This document shows, one piece after another, positions 20,717 to 31,854 of a stretch of DNA of 64,000 nt. Below the pieces are notes generated by a model. That model made no database searches, was not told where the DNA came from, and worked only from the letters and a program-made list of their open reading frames with translations. The stretch spans positions 19,861,513-19,925,512 of the forward strand of contig CM057147.1 of the NCBI GenBank assembly GCA_029964075.1, read 5' to 3'. A program made the position numbers and the translations under genes. The first letter of the stretch is position 1, and each line of letters opens with the position of its first letter. The DNA comes from Patiria pectinifera. Taxonomy: Eukaryota; Echinodermata; Asteroidea; Valvatida; Asterinidae.

Positions 20717-23700
20717 GTGAGTTTGCATTTGGGAACAAGACCAAGCTCTCGCATACTTGTGACTGGATCCCAAGAAATAAGTTTTAGGTTAAGGACAATG
20801 TTTTCACTTTCTCTTCATGAGTCATGCTACAAGATGACTTGTGGTCCGTGTTTGTAAAAAGCTTTGTGAGTTGAATTAAGATAAGTTGAAGGTAGTGGAC
20901 AGCAGGACAAGGTAGTGGCATTTGTGGGAGTTTTATGAAATTGACAGATACCTGGGCTGGTTATTCTTAGCAGATATCAGTGTTTGATAAACTCAATTGT
21001 CACAGGCCATGCCCAAACGCTGACTGTGTCTTGGAAAAAGCTTTGCATCCCTGCCTGAACAAGAGTCCTAACTCAGGTTAATAGCTTACTTGTGCCTGTT
21101 ACAGCAAGAGAACCATATAAAAAGATCCATAGTTCATGTTTTGTCAAAGTGCATATGGCTGTCAGCTGTTGTCTTAATTGTCAAACCAATCTTCTACTGT
21201 ATCCCTCCCCAGGTCTTAAAATATGTAGATCCTGCATCGTCCACGGCATCGTTCACGGCCTACGTCCCCTGCTGGGATGGCAAGTGTGAAGATCTACTTT
21301 GCGCCCATGAAGAAGCAACGACCAACGAAGACAGGGATAAAGCAGCCAATGATCTTTTCGGTAGGCTCTATGAGAAATGAAGGCAGAGATGGACAGAGAC
21401 TGTGGAATCGATGGATTTCACCCATAGGTCCACAACCCCAACACAATGTCCAATTACTGCAAATTCCATCGCGTATCAGCTGTTGAGCAACGGTCGCTTC
21501 CCCAACACCCAACGCGAACAAGAACTTTACTAGAATCACGTCGGCGAGAGTCAAGGAGCTGCGCCATGCGCAGGGGTGTGATCCCAACCTTTCAGGCGAC
21601 TTCACGGCACACAAACTCCAGTTGGCCATCCAACGGCTAGAGACCGGCAAGGCTCCAGGCTGTTTGCCACGCACGCCCACAAGCTGCTCACGACATCGGC
21701 AGACGTCTCTAAGGCCGCCTGGGTAAAAACCAGCTGGAGAGTCCGGTGGACCTCAGCAGAACCATCTACCTAGGCTACACCGCTTCATAAACAACCCTAA
21801 GGATGTGTGCGGTCAAGACCTCCCACGAAAGCAGTGGACGACCCTCAACCATCTTAGGACTGGAGTCGGACGCTATGGTACATCCATGAAAAGCTGGGGA
21901 TTGGCAGACAGCACTTCCTGCGACTGCAGAGAACCAATCCAGACAGTAGACCACATCATCTCCATCTGCCCAAAACACCGGCCGCCTGATCAACCTGGAG
22001 GATGACACACTGGCCTGACTCACCTCGACAGAGCTGCAAGTCTAAGGACATACATGTACAACAGAAGAAGTTGTCCTAAATTAACAACGCAATCTCCAGG
22101 TGTGTCTCCAGATGCACGACATCACGCAGTACGTGCGAACGGGCGCGCCAATCTCCATAAAAGGAGTTGTGTACATCTTACTCGCGAGCTAGACACTCCA
22201 TTATTTAGCTATAGAGGGGTGTTTAAAAAACATGAAGTGAACTTGTTGAACAAAATCGGGGGTTTTTTCTACCAAAAAGTTTTGATTTCTTTTACCGAAA
22301 AAGTATTTATGAATGGGAATAAATATGTGCTTGGTCGGTATTAATCACTCTGTTTAAAAACTGGTTGGAGTCTGGGTGCTGATAATTACCCTCACCTTCG
22401 GCTCGGATTAAAACCGACCAAGCACACATTTATTCCTTTTAAACTGCATCAACAGTAATAAGCTGATCAATGTTTGCACATGTGGTTAAACTACCATGGT
22501 TCACTCAGAAAATGTTGTCAATTCCTGATGCTTGAATTCCTAAACTCATTGGACTTATTTATAGCTTTAACCATAACAGAACTCAACCCATCAAACCCCA
22601 ACGACATGTTTTGTTGGAATCTGTCAGGATGGGTACAGTACCCCTAAACTGACAGTCTTTTACATTGGGTTGGCACACCTCCAGAATCAAAGTCAGAAAT
22701 ATGTGTGTGCGCAGTTTCCCATATGGTGTTGGAATTTGCCAGGATGGGTATGGTTCCTAGTAAATCATGCTAGGGATTTAGGGTCAAAAGACTCTCTGAA
22801 ATAAATTTCGCAATCAAACATTTGACTCAAGTATCCATTCTTTTGAGAATGATTAGACACACTTTTTTGGCTTAAAATGTTTGAAAATGCACTTATTTTT
22901 AGCCTTCACAGTTTCAGTGCTGCTTCAAGACAACTGAGTATGCCGTTGCTGTAATGTAATGGTCCCCTTGAATCTGCATGGAAAAAAAAAACCATGAAAT
23001 AAATGTAATCAGTTGAAATTTATGTACCTTGTGAGCAGGTATGGTAGTTCTACAAGGATTTGGGTGGATTATATCAAATGCCAACACTTCGTGCCTTTTA
23101 AAATAATTAATTGTGAACCTAATTTTATCACTGTACGTTTGTGTCGTAAATTGAATCTTTTGCAACCCTGCAGGTTTTAGTCTCATTTTATCAACCTTAA
23201 CGACTTCACTCCACCATTTTTACCCAGGATGTCAACCAGATCTTCACCACATACACCGACCCAGCACCCAACAGTGCCAGCCTGGTAACACACCTCATAG
23301 TCCCCCAGTCACAGCAGCCATCGGAGACGGACACATCATCCCCGGGCTATGAGCAGATTGACGGGCAGCAGCCGCAGATCGAGTACCAGTACGCCTGCAT
23401 CAATGATCCGAGCCAGTGCACTGCCAATGGGGAAGGTAAGATGGTAAGAATATTAACCCTGACCCTCCAAAAATTCTGCAGCATCTACCCAGAGGTTAGG
23501 GAGGATAATGCCACCAGCAGTGAAGGATAATTAGAAGGAGCTGACTAAAAGCCAAGAGGGAGGCATTTGATGCAATGAAGAATTCTTCCCCCATCCCCCC
23601 CCCACCCCCACAATTGATATATCATGAATCCATACAGAAGAAGGGAATGGGTAGACAACAGTATGTTTAAAACAGTTGTCTTTACTCTTGCGCTTGTTTA

Positions 23701-25514
23701 GTCATGAAATGAATAAAACAACCAAAATTTCAGCATTTTTTTGAGGGGGTTGGAGCGGGTGAGGGCCAGTGGATTTTACAAATTGGAATTTAAAGGTGCA
23801 AAGAGTGTGCCGTTTGTGTTTTTAAGTTGATGGATTTGGGAGTATTCAAGAAGATTCTAAGCAAATTGAAAAAAAAAGAGTCAGGGTGGCAATACATTTT
23901 GAAAGCGGACTTCAACAGTTAATTAAATATTGGAATTTGTCCTTCACCTTGCCCACCTAATGTTAGGAATAAGGTTTGAAAAATGAGTGATTGCTTACAC
24001 CCAGTTACATGAAATTATGTGTTCTTGACACGCACGGCATCTCTTGGGACTTCCTTGCCTGTATCCTGTTTTTAAGGCTACAGATTATCTGTCCCATTGA
24101 AGCGCAACATACATGTCGACATTTCTACTCCATCAACTCCTGTCTTTCCCCTCTGTGTAGCCTTCACCCGGAGTGGCCTGAGGGACTTTCTATAATACAG
24201 GAATTAGTATCCAGGATAATTACTCAACCTTTCCCTCGACCATTCTGTCCTCTCGTAAACAGTTGTCCTTATTGAGATACCAGACGAAGGAAGCAAAGTG
24301 GATTTGGAGGACGAGACTTGCTACACAGAGCACAACTTGTCGCTGCTGCTGCAGGAGAAGGAACGTCTGGAGAAGACTCTTGAGGAGGAGCGGACCATGT
24401 GGGCCCAGACAGAGCACAGGATGAAAGGCACTATAGAAAGGCTTCGTACAAAGGTGAGTGGGCATTCCATCTGGTCTTGGTCTAAGAATGAGTTTGGATC
24501 TTGTTCCCTGAATGCAACAGGTATCAAAGGCGTCAATCGCTTCTCAAAAGTGGGAGGGGGGACAAACCTTGATCAGAACTAATGCAGGCACACTAATGCG
24601 ACTGCATTCTTTCAGTGGTCAGATTTCTGTCAGGATGCCAGCTGTGGGCGATCATGGTGTGCTTTGTTGTTGTCATTGTTCTACATTTTCTACACGTTCT
24701 ACGTTGTTCTATGCGCTGACGCTGCATATCATGTATGCAGACAAACCGTTCCACACATTTTGTACTCAAGCTCAGATGTGTCGTTTATCCTTGTGTAGAG
24801 GGTTCGTGGTTTCACTCATACTCTAGTTGCACTAAATAACTGGGCAACAACACCTGTGCCTCTGTAGGCATTCATGCTCCAACTGCACACATCATCAAGT
24901 GCATAAATGTCGGACTTTGGTGTGCGCTGTCATGGTTGTGATTGGTTACACATCATGGGGCAGAGCCTAATGGATTGGTCTATTAAAATTCCATCTGTAA
25001 ACAAATAATTTCTCTGCCCATCCTTCTTGCCCTCCAGGTTGAGTATTTGTCCAACACAAACACGTCACTCAAGCAGCAGCTGTCCATGATGCACACATCC
25101 AGTTTGAAACGTCTGACCAACGACAGCGAGAACCAGTCCATTTTGCAAGAGTTACTGCAACACATGTCTGAGGAGCACACCCAGCTGCTGCACCACCATC
25201 TAGCACAGCTACGGCTGTACGCTCAGGCCTGCCCATTATCCAAACCAGCCCCCGAGGAATCTGCAGCTGAATCTACAGTCTTGGTACCAGACCTGGCTGA
25301 CCAATCACAGGACATCTCACACATGGCCATGATGTCGTCCTTTGAGGGCACCCTTAAGAACATGGAGCAGACAGTCGTCATGAGGATAACGTCTGAGGAG
25401 GATTCGGAGCGCTCGTCAACATCGTGGATAACCCCGGAGATACCGTGGGAAACGACGTCTTGCCTTTGGATAAGGACTTTCAGTTGTCACCAAATGACAT
25501 TCCATACCAACTGA
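20515..25514 (+). CDS. C2H2 zinc-finger and coiled-coil protein, incomplete (exons at 20515, 23228, 24263, 25038)
   Basis: Exons on the plus strand: 20515-20716, 23228-23435, 24263-24453 and 25038 to a stop at 25512-25514. The first carries a zinc finger with CPFC and HYRVKH, then VDKGINFGG. The second (DVNQIFTTYTDP) is Q/P/S-rich. The third has a likely coiled coil (LLLQEKERLEKTLEEER), which continues into the fourth. Phases fit from 23228 onward (0-1-0), but the first exon ends in phase 1 and 23228 begins in phase 0, so an exon of length 3n+2 is missing between them. A retrotransposon fragment lies in that gap. The 5' end of the gene was not found. The finger suggests a nuclear nucleic-acid-binding role; the family was not recognised. 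Confidence 0.6.
21213..22065 (+). mobile_element. Non-LTR retrotransposon fragment with internal deletions
   Basis: Pieces of one polyprotein appear in shifting frames: NEDRDKAANDLFGRLYEK near 21325, LLSNGRFPNTQRE near 21480, and QLAIQRLETGKAPG (entry of the RT domain) near 21620. A jump then leads to LPRKQWTTLNHLRTGVGRYG at about 21820 and a CDC...H...C zinc-type ending near 21925-21980. Most of the RT domain is deleted. The layout follows a family of animal non-LTR elements; the clade was not determined. It sits between two exons of the zinc-finger gene. Confidence 0.7.
22316..22436. repeat. Inverted repeat with 24-bp arms
   Basis: ggaataaatatgtgcttgg pairs with ccaagcacacatttattcc. The spacer is about 70 bp. 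Possibly a small MITE. Confidence 0.6.
22437..23227 (+). other. Intronic, no gene seen
   Basis: Two short copies of a block (tggaatctgtcaggatggg near 22615 and tggaatttgccaggatggg near 22730) form a loose direct repeat. Nothing coding is supported. Confidence 0.4.
23228..23435 (+). CDS. Q/P/S-rich exon of the C2H2/coiled-coil gene
   Basis: It is 208 nt, phase 0 to 1, between ACCCAG and GGTAAG. It encodes DVNQIFTTYTDPAPNS and a glutamine/proline-rich stretch. Confidence 0.6.
23436..24262 (+). other. Intron of the C2H2/coiled-coil gene
   Basis: No other feature seen, apart from C-rich and T-rich runs. The open frame near 23991 shows no domain. Confidence 0.4.
24263..24453 (+). CDS. Coiled-coil exon of the C2H2/coiled-coil gene
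   Basis: It is 191 nt, joined in phase to the exon before (VVLIEIPDEGSK) and after. It is E/K/L-rich heptad-like sequence ending MKGTIERLRTK before a GTGAGT donor. Confidence 0.65.
24454..25037 (+). other. Intron of the C2H2/coiled-coil gene
   Basis: No other feature supported. Confidence 0.4.
25038..25514 (+). CDS. Last recognised exon of the C2H2/coiled-coil gene
   Basis: It starts after CTCCAG and continues the coiled coil (VEYLSNTNTSLKQQL). The frame ends at 25514. From about 25410 a different frame looks more protein-like (VDNPGDTVGNDVLPL, open to 25645), so a one-base shift in the assembly or a real frameshift may have altered the C-terminus. Confidence 0.6.
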   Translation, partial: VEYLSNTNTSLKQQLSMMHTSSLKRLTNDSENQSILQELLQHMSEEHTQLLHHHLAQLRLYAQACPLSKPAPEESAAESTVLVPDLADQSQDISHMAMMSSFEGTLKNMEQTVVMRITSEEDSERSSTSWITPEIPWETTSCLWIRTFSCHQMTFHTN

Positions 25515-25897
25515 CAAGCGAGGGACTATCACCAAGACATGCCACCTCTGTGTCGGGTCACGTTTATCAATCAGGTAGAACTCATCCACGTCACAACACA
25601 GGCTGTGATGTCACGCAACAGGATTTTCACAAGAACAAAAGTTGAAAATTGATTCTTTCCAACAGCATGCCAAAAATATTCTGCCCCGATGGCTTTGACA
25701 AAAGAACGTTTGAAGACAACATGTCAAATGAGGGACCACTATTAAAACGTGGGAGAACTAACAGCCTGAAAGCCACTTAACTAAATAAAACCGGACATAT
25801 TTTGTAAACAGTGTACACTCAGTGTTGTCCAAGGGCTTAGTTGGGGGGGGGGGGGACTTGAACTAATGAGTTGAGTCTTCATGGAAGTTTGTCTTAC
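25515..25897. other. Probable 3' region, no other gene
   Basis: A G-run (about 25844-25855) and an ATAAA motif near 25785 are present. Nothing else is supported. Confidence 0.35.
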
Positions 25898-26046
25898 CTG
25901 AATGAAAAATTTTACCAAAGAAACAGGCCTCGGTCTCTCTTATCTTTTCGAGTTCTCGATGGGCAATCCCGAATCCACTCAGTGAATGGGCGTCGTTGTA
26001 GGCCCAAACAGATCCACGTAGGTCCTCAAACACTTTATATCTATTA
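25898..26046 (-). CDS. Orphan exon on the minus strand, unknown product
   Basis: It is 149 nt, open, between a TTTTAG acceptor and a CAGGTAAG donor. It encodes RYKVFEDLRGSVWAYNDA, then a stretch ending CFFGKIFHS. The composition and perfect donor suggest a real coding exon. No neighbouring exon was recognised, and on the minus strand the next sequence downstream runs into the 3' end of the zinc-finger gene. It could be a decayed gene fragment. The family was not recognised. Confidence 0.4.
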
Positions 26047-26279
26047 CTAAAACATAAAAGATGCAATTATGATTATCATTGAAACATTCGGTCGTATGTA
26101 TAAAAACTAGCATTTGCTTTTTTTTTTACTACCTATTTTTAAGCATAACTTGTATTTGCATGAATAAAAATGAGAGCAAATGCTTTCACTATTTGCTTCA
26201 AGCTAAATGTATTTGCTTTTTTACTTTTTGGCTTTTGCTAGACTAGAAGTGTGGACTGGTTTCAAACTTGAAAAAAATA

Positions 26280-29200
26280 TAAAGTTTCAATTGACCTCAA
26301 AATTTATAAAATTTTAAAATCTATAACTCCAACTCCAACTGTGGGACTTGAACCAGCAACCTTCAAAAGTTCAAATTTAGGGTCATCAGTCCGTATTACT
26401 TTATTAAGCACAACTTCACACTATTTCGTGGTTACAAAATTAACTGTAAAGTTTCAATTGACCTAAAAAGTAATAAAAATTTGAAATCTAAAATTCCCAC
26501 CCTGGATTTGAACCAGCAACCTTCAGATTTAGAGAAAGCAGTCTGAACCACTGGACTAATCATAATTTCACACTTTTTAGTGGTTACAAAATTAATTATA
26601 AAGTTTCAATTTACCCCAGAACAAAAAAAATTTAAATCTAAAATTCCCACCCTGGATTTGAACCCGCAACCTTCAGATTTAGAGTCAGCAGTTCGTACCA
26701 TTGGACCAAGCATAATTTCACACTTTTAGAGGTTACAAAATTAACTATGAAGTTTTAATATACCCAAAAAGAATCAAATTTTAACATCTAAAATTCCCAC
26801 CCCAGATTTGAACACGCAACCTTCAGATTTAGAGTTAGCAGTCCATACCATTGGACTAAGCATAATTTCACGCTTTTTAGTGGTTACAAAATTAACTATA
26901 AAGTTTCAATTTACCCCAAAAGAAATAAAATTTTAAAATCTAAAATTCCCACCGTGGATTTGAACCCGCAACCTTCAGATTTAGAGTCAGCAGTCTGAAC
27001 CACTGCACTAAGAATAATTTCAAGCTTTTTAAGGGTTACGAAAGTAACTATAGAAATTCAATTTACCCAAAAAGAAATAAAATTTTAAAATCTACAATTC
27101 CCACCCTGGATTTGAACCCACAACCTTCAGATTTAGAGTCAGCAGTCTGAACCACTGCACTAAGCATGATTTCACACTTTTGAGTGGTTACGAAATTAAC
27201 TATAAAGTTTCAATTTACCCAAAAAGAAATAAAATTTTAAAATGTAAAATTCCCACCCTGGATTTGAACCCGCAACCTCCAGAGTTAGAGTCAGCAGTCC
27301 GTACCATTGGACTAAGCATAATTTCATGCTTTTTGTGGTTACGAAATTAACTATAAAGTTTCAATTTACCCCAAAAAATACAATTTTAAAATGTAAAATT
27401 CCCACCCTGGATTTGAACCCGCAACCTTCAGATTTAGAGTCAGCAGTCCGTACCATTGGACTAAGCATAATTTCACACTTTTGAGTGGTTACGAAATTGA
27501 CTATAAAGTTTCAATTTACCCAAAAAGAAATACAATTTTAAAATCTAAAATTCCTTGCCCCCCCCTGGATTTGACCCCACAACCTTCAGATTTAGAGTCA
27601 GCAGTCTGAACCACTGCACTAAGCATGATATCTCACTTTTTAATGGTTACGAAATTAACTATAACGTTTCAATTTACCCCAAAAGAAATACAATTTTAAA
27701 ATATAAAATTCCCACCCTGGATTTGAACCCATAACCTCCAGATTTAGATTCAGCAGTCCGTACCATTGGACTAAGCATAATTTCACACTTTTGAGTGGTT
27801 ACGAAATTGACTATAAAGTTTCAATTTACCCAAAAAGAAATAAAATTTTAAAATCTAAAATTCCCACCCTGGATTTGAACCCACAACCTCCAGATTTAGA
27901 GTCAGCAGTCCGTACCATTGGACTAAGCATAATTTCACACTTTTGAGTGGTTACGAAATTAACTATAAAGTTTCAATTTACCCCAAAAGAAATAAAATTT
28001 TAAAATGTAAAATTCCCACCCTGGATTTGAACCCGCAAACTCCAGGTTTAGAGTCAGCAGTCCGTACCATTGGACTAAGCATAATTTCATGCTTTTTGTG
28101 GTTACGAAATTAACTATAAAGTTTCAATTTACCCCCCAAAAAATACAATTTTAAAATGTAAAATTCCCACCCTGGATTTGAACCCGCAACCTTCAGATTG
28201 AGAGTCAGCAGTCTGAACCACTGCACTAAGCATGATTTCACACTTTTTAGTGGTTACGAAATTGACTATAAAGTTTCAATTTACCCCAAAAGAAATAAAA
28301 TTTTAAAATCTAAAATTCCCACCCTGGATTTGAACCCACAACCTCCAGATATAGAGTCAGCAGTCCGTACCATTGGACTAAGCATAATTTCACACTTTTC
28401 AATGGTTACGAAATTGACTATAAAGTTTCAATTTACCCAAAAAGAAATAAAATTTTAAAATCTAAAATTCCCACCCTGGATTTGAACCCACAACCTCCAT
28501 ATTTAGAGTCAGCAGTCCGTACCACTGGACTAAGCATAATTTCACACTTTTCAGTGGTTACGAAATTGACTATAAAGTTTCAATTTACCCCAAAAGAAAT
28601 AAAATGTTAATATCTAAAATTCCCACCCTGGATTTGAACCCAGAGTCAGCATTCTGAACCACTGCACTAAGAATAATTTCAAGCTTTTTAAGGGTTACGA
28701 AATTAACTATAGAAATTCAATTTACCCAAAAAGAAATAAAATTTTAAAATCTACAATTCCCACCCTGGATTTGAACCCGCAACCTCCAGATTTAGAGTCA
28801 GCAGTCTGAACCACTGCACTAAGCATGATTTCACACTTTTTAGTGGTTACGAAATTAACTATAAAGTTTCAATTTACCCAAAAAGAAATAAAATTTTAAA
28901 ATGTAAAATTCCCACCCTGGATTTGAACCCGCAACCTCCAGATTTAGAGTCAGCAGTCCGTACCATTGGACTAAGCATAATTTCATGCTTTTTGTGGTTA
29001 CGAAATTAACTATAAAGTTTCAATTTACCCCCCAAAAAATACAATTTTAAAATGTAAAATTCCCACCCTGGATTTGAACCCGCAACCTTCAGATTTAGAG
29101 TCAGCAGTCCGTACCATTGGACTAAGCATAATTTCACACTTTTGAGTGGTTACGAAATTGACTATAAAGTTTCAATTTACCCCCCAAAAAATACAATTTT

Positions 29201-30181
29201 AAAATCTAAAATTCCCCGCCCCCCCCTGGATTTGAACCCGCAACCTTCAGATTTAGAGTCAGCAGTCTGAACCACTGCACTAAGCATGATTTCACACTTT
29301 TTAGTGGTTACGAAATTAACTATAACGTTTCAATTTACCCCAAAAGAAATACAATTTTAAAATATAAAATTCCCACCCTGGATTTGAACCCATAACCTCC
29401 AGATTTAGAGTCAGCAGTCCGTACCATTGGACTAAGCATAATTTCACACTTTTGAGTGGTTACGAAATTGACTATAAAGTTTCAATTTACCCAAAAAGAA
29501 ATAAAATTTTAAAATCTAAAATTCCCACCCTGGATTTGAACCCACAACCTCCAGATTTAGAGTCAGCAGTCCGTACCATTGGACTAAGCATAATTTCACA
29601 CTTTTGAGTGGTTACGAAATTAACTATAAAGTTTCAATTTACCCCAAAAGAAATAAAATTTTAAAATGTAAAATTCCCACCCTGGATTTGAACCCGCAAA
29701 CTCCAGGTTTAGAGTCAGCAGTCCGTACCATTGGACTAAGCATAATTTCATGCTTTTTGTGGTTACGAAATTAACTATAAAGTTTCAATTTACCCCAAAA
29801 AATACAATTTTAAAATGTAAAATTCCCACCCTGGATTTGAATCCGCAACCTTCAGATTTAGAGTCAGCAGTCCGTACCATTGGACTAAGCATAATTTCAC
29901 ACTTTTGAGTGGTTACGAAATTGACTATAAAGTTTCAATTTACCCAAAAAGAAATACAATTTTAAAATCTAAAATTCCCCGCCCCCCCCTGGATTTGACC
30001 CCACAACCTTCAGATTTAGAGTCAGCAGTCTGAACCACTGCACTAAGCATGATATCTCACTTTTTAATGGTTACGAAATTAACTATAACGTTTCAATTTA
30101 CCCCAAAAGAAATACAATTTTAAAATATAAAATTCCCACCCTGGATTTGAACCCATAACCTCCAGATTTAGATTCAGCAGT
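26280..30181 (-). repeat. tRNA-like satellite, array 1 (about 26 units of about 150 bp)
   Basis: Units of 150-153 bp follow head to tail. On the minus strand each contains a tRNA-like segment with an A box (TAGTGCAGTGG or TAGTCCAATGG) and a B box (GGTTCAAATCC) separated by about 33 nt, then runs of four or five T. Two main unit types differ in the D-arm region (cagtctgaaccactgcac and cagtccgtaccattggac on the plus strand). The first two units (26280-26560) are the most diverged, as expected at a satellite edge. A stretch near 27420-27790 recurs almost unchanged near 29840-30181, about 2.42 kb (16 units) later. The array is interrupted at 30181 by the LINE. Confidence 0.9.
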
Positions 30182-30310
30182 GCGAGCCAGTAGCCCAGTC
30201 GGTAGAGCGCCGTTCTTCGATCGTCAGTTTTGGGTTTTTTTGCCCTTCTTCGTTGACATTTACTCTTCAAAGTGAGTACATATATTCTATTGAGACCATA
30301 GACACTTTGA
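30182..30310 (+). promoter_or_regulatory. LINE 5' end with tRNA-like A box
   Basis: TAGCCCAGTCGG at about 30191-30202 matches the Pol III A-box consensus TRGCNNAGYNGG exactly and is followed by TAGAGCG, as in a tRNA D-arm. No B box follows. It may act as an internal promoter or be a captured tRNA fragment. Confidence 0.4.
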
Positions 30311-30388
30311 GTGCAATCTTTGGAACTTCACGAATTGCTAAAGAGGCATTTGGCCTTGCTTTTGCTCGGCCAACTGTCCTTCTTCAAG

Positions 30389-31099
30389 ATGGCGTCGGCG
30401 TTTCGATCCACGCTTAAGCGCCCAAACACAATCAGGTTCATTGTTCGACAGAACAAACCGACAGCATTCCAAGTCCATAGATCGGTTTGTCGTGAAATCC
30501 ATGATGACAACGGTGTAAAGTGCATTGCCGAGTTAGACACCGGATGGTTTAATGTTACCTGTGCGAATGACAGATATGCAGAGATTCTCGCTCAAGATGG
30601 GATCCTGCTGAATGGAGTTTTGGTTCAATGCGAAAGAGCTGATGTCTTGAGCTCGGTCGTCGTATACGTCAAGGCACCATACGAGATGAATGACGACGTT
30701 GTAGTCAACGCTCTTCTGCCATATGGGACTGTCGTTAATGTTAAACGACAACACCATGATTTCAACTCAGGGATTGAAAATGGGGTCAGAAGCTTGCTAA
30801 TCAAACACGTTAAGAAGCCTATCCCCAGCTACATCAAGGTTGGCAGTTTCAATCTACCGGTTCGTCATCGCGGTCAGGAGAAAACTTGCAGGATTTGCAG
30901 AAAGCCCGGACATATTGCCAGGGAATGTGAAATGAGGGGCCGGTGTTTCATCTGCGGCTCCCTTGATCACCGAGCTGAAATGCATGAAAAACTGCATGAA
31001 CTACAGAGAATGCCTCCAGTAAGTCAAGTGATCCATGATCACTCATACGGTGCACCGGACGGGAGTGACAGCGAACCGAAACGAATGATGCTCAAGTAA
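30389..31099 (+). CDS. LINE ORF1 protein, zinc-knuckle part
   Basis: The start is taken at MASAF (AAGATGG context); the frame is open from 30311. The protein of 236 residues would bind LINE RNA. It ends with CRICRKPGHIAREC, a canonical CX2CX4HX4C knuckle, and a second knuckle, CFICGSLDHRAEMH, in which the last cysteine is replaced by histidine. A stop at 31097-31099 cuts off the acidic tail, which continues in other frames. Confidence 0.7.
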   Translation: MASAFRSTLKRPNTIRFIVRQNKPTAFQVHRSVCREIHDDNGVKCIAELDTGWFNVTCANDRYAEILAQDGILLNGVLVQCERADVLSSVVVYVKAPYEMNDDVVVNALLPYGTVVNVKRQHHDFNSGIENGVRSLLIKHVKKPIPSYIKVGSFNLPVRHRGQEKTCRICRKPGHIARECEMRGRCFICGSLDHRAEMHEKLHELQRMPPVSQVIHDHSYGAPDGSDSEPKRMMLK

Positions 31100-31139
31100 T
31101 TGACGGGGTACTTTAGTAATACCTGCAGAAGGGCCCGAA

Positions 31140-31795
31140 GAGGAAAGCCAGGAGGCAACAGAGACGGAGGTGATGGATGCGGAGGGTGACACAGAAGTAC
31201 CTGAAGGAGAGTCAGAGGAGAAAAGTCAGGAGGCAACAACGCCCGAGGTGATGGATGCGGATGGTGACACAGAAGTACTTGATGAAGAGCTTGAGGAGAA
31301 AAGCCAGGATGGAACAACGCCGGAAGTGATGGATGCGGACGGAGACACCCAGTCCCAAGAAAGAGTTAGCCCCCAACAAAAGCCCCGACCTTCTGGGATG
31401 AAGCCGTGCAGCAGGAGCGCCTAAAACGTAAGAGGAACGATGACGAAGCAAGTCCAGAAAAGAGGGTCCCTAGAGAGGAGGAAGAATGCATGGCCACAAC
31501 ATCGGTACCAGATGGAAATGAACACACTGGAAACATCGAACGCAGTGATGATGATGAACTCTCGACATCGGGAACTGACAGAGTCATATCCAAGGAACAT
31601 TCGGGAGACCAACATTCAAAGGAGCAAGAAAAGAATGCAAAGGGCCGTACGCCTGACAAGCAGGAAACTGTTCGACGACAAAGAAGAAGAAAGAACTCCA
31701 AGGAAAACTCACCCCAGCCGGTTGATGGTCACACAACAAAAGAACGTAGTCCTGCTAAAGGTCGTGGTAGAGGCAGAGGTCAGTCTCCAAATTAG
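31140..31795 (+). pseudogene. LINE ORF1 C-terminal tail, frameshifted
   Basis: 31170-31424 and 31406-31795 are open in different frames. The first holds an acidic repeat of about 87 bp in almost three copies (EVMDADGDTE and variants near 31170, 31248 and 31327). The second is basic and ends in a GRGRGRG tail, suited to RNA binding. Together they look like the rest of ORF1, separated from the knuckle part by a stop/frameshift near 31100. Confidence 0.6.
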
Positions 31796-31854
31796 AAACT
31801 GAATAAGGTTTTTTTTCCGCCTTCTCGAATTACGCTATTAATATTATTTTGCTG

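Noticed and set aside
21213..21360. Second exon of the zinc-finger gene
   Set aside because: Although it has AG and GT borders, the tail (NEDRDKAANDLFGRLYEK) continues into retrotransposon sequence and the phase-compatible frame hits a stop.
30079..30270. 63-codon minus-strand frame across the LINE 5' junction
   Set aside because: It joins satellite and LINE 5' UTR and has no independent support.
31421..31701. Minus-strand serine/cysteine-rich frames
   Set aside because: They are complements of the LINE ORF1 tail.
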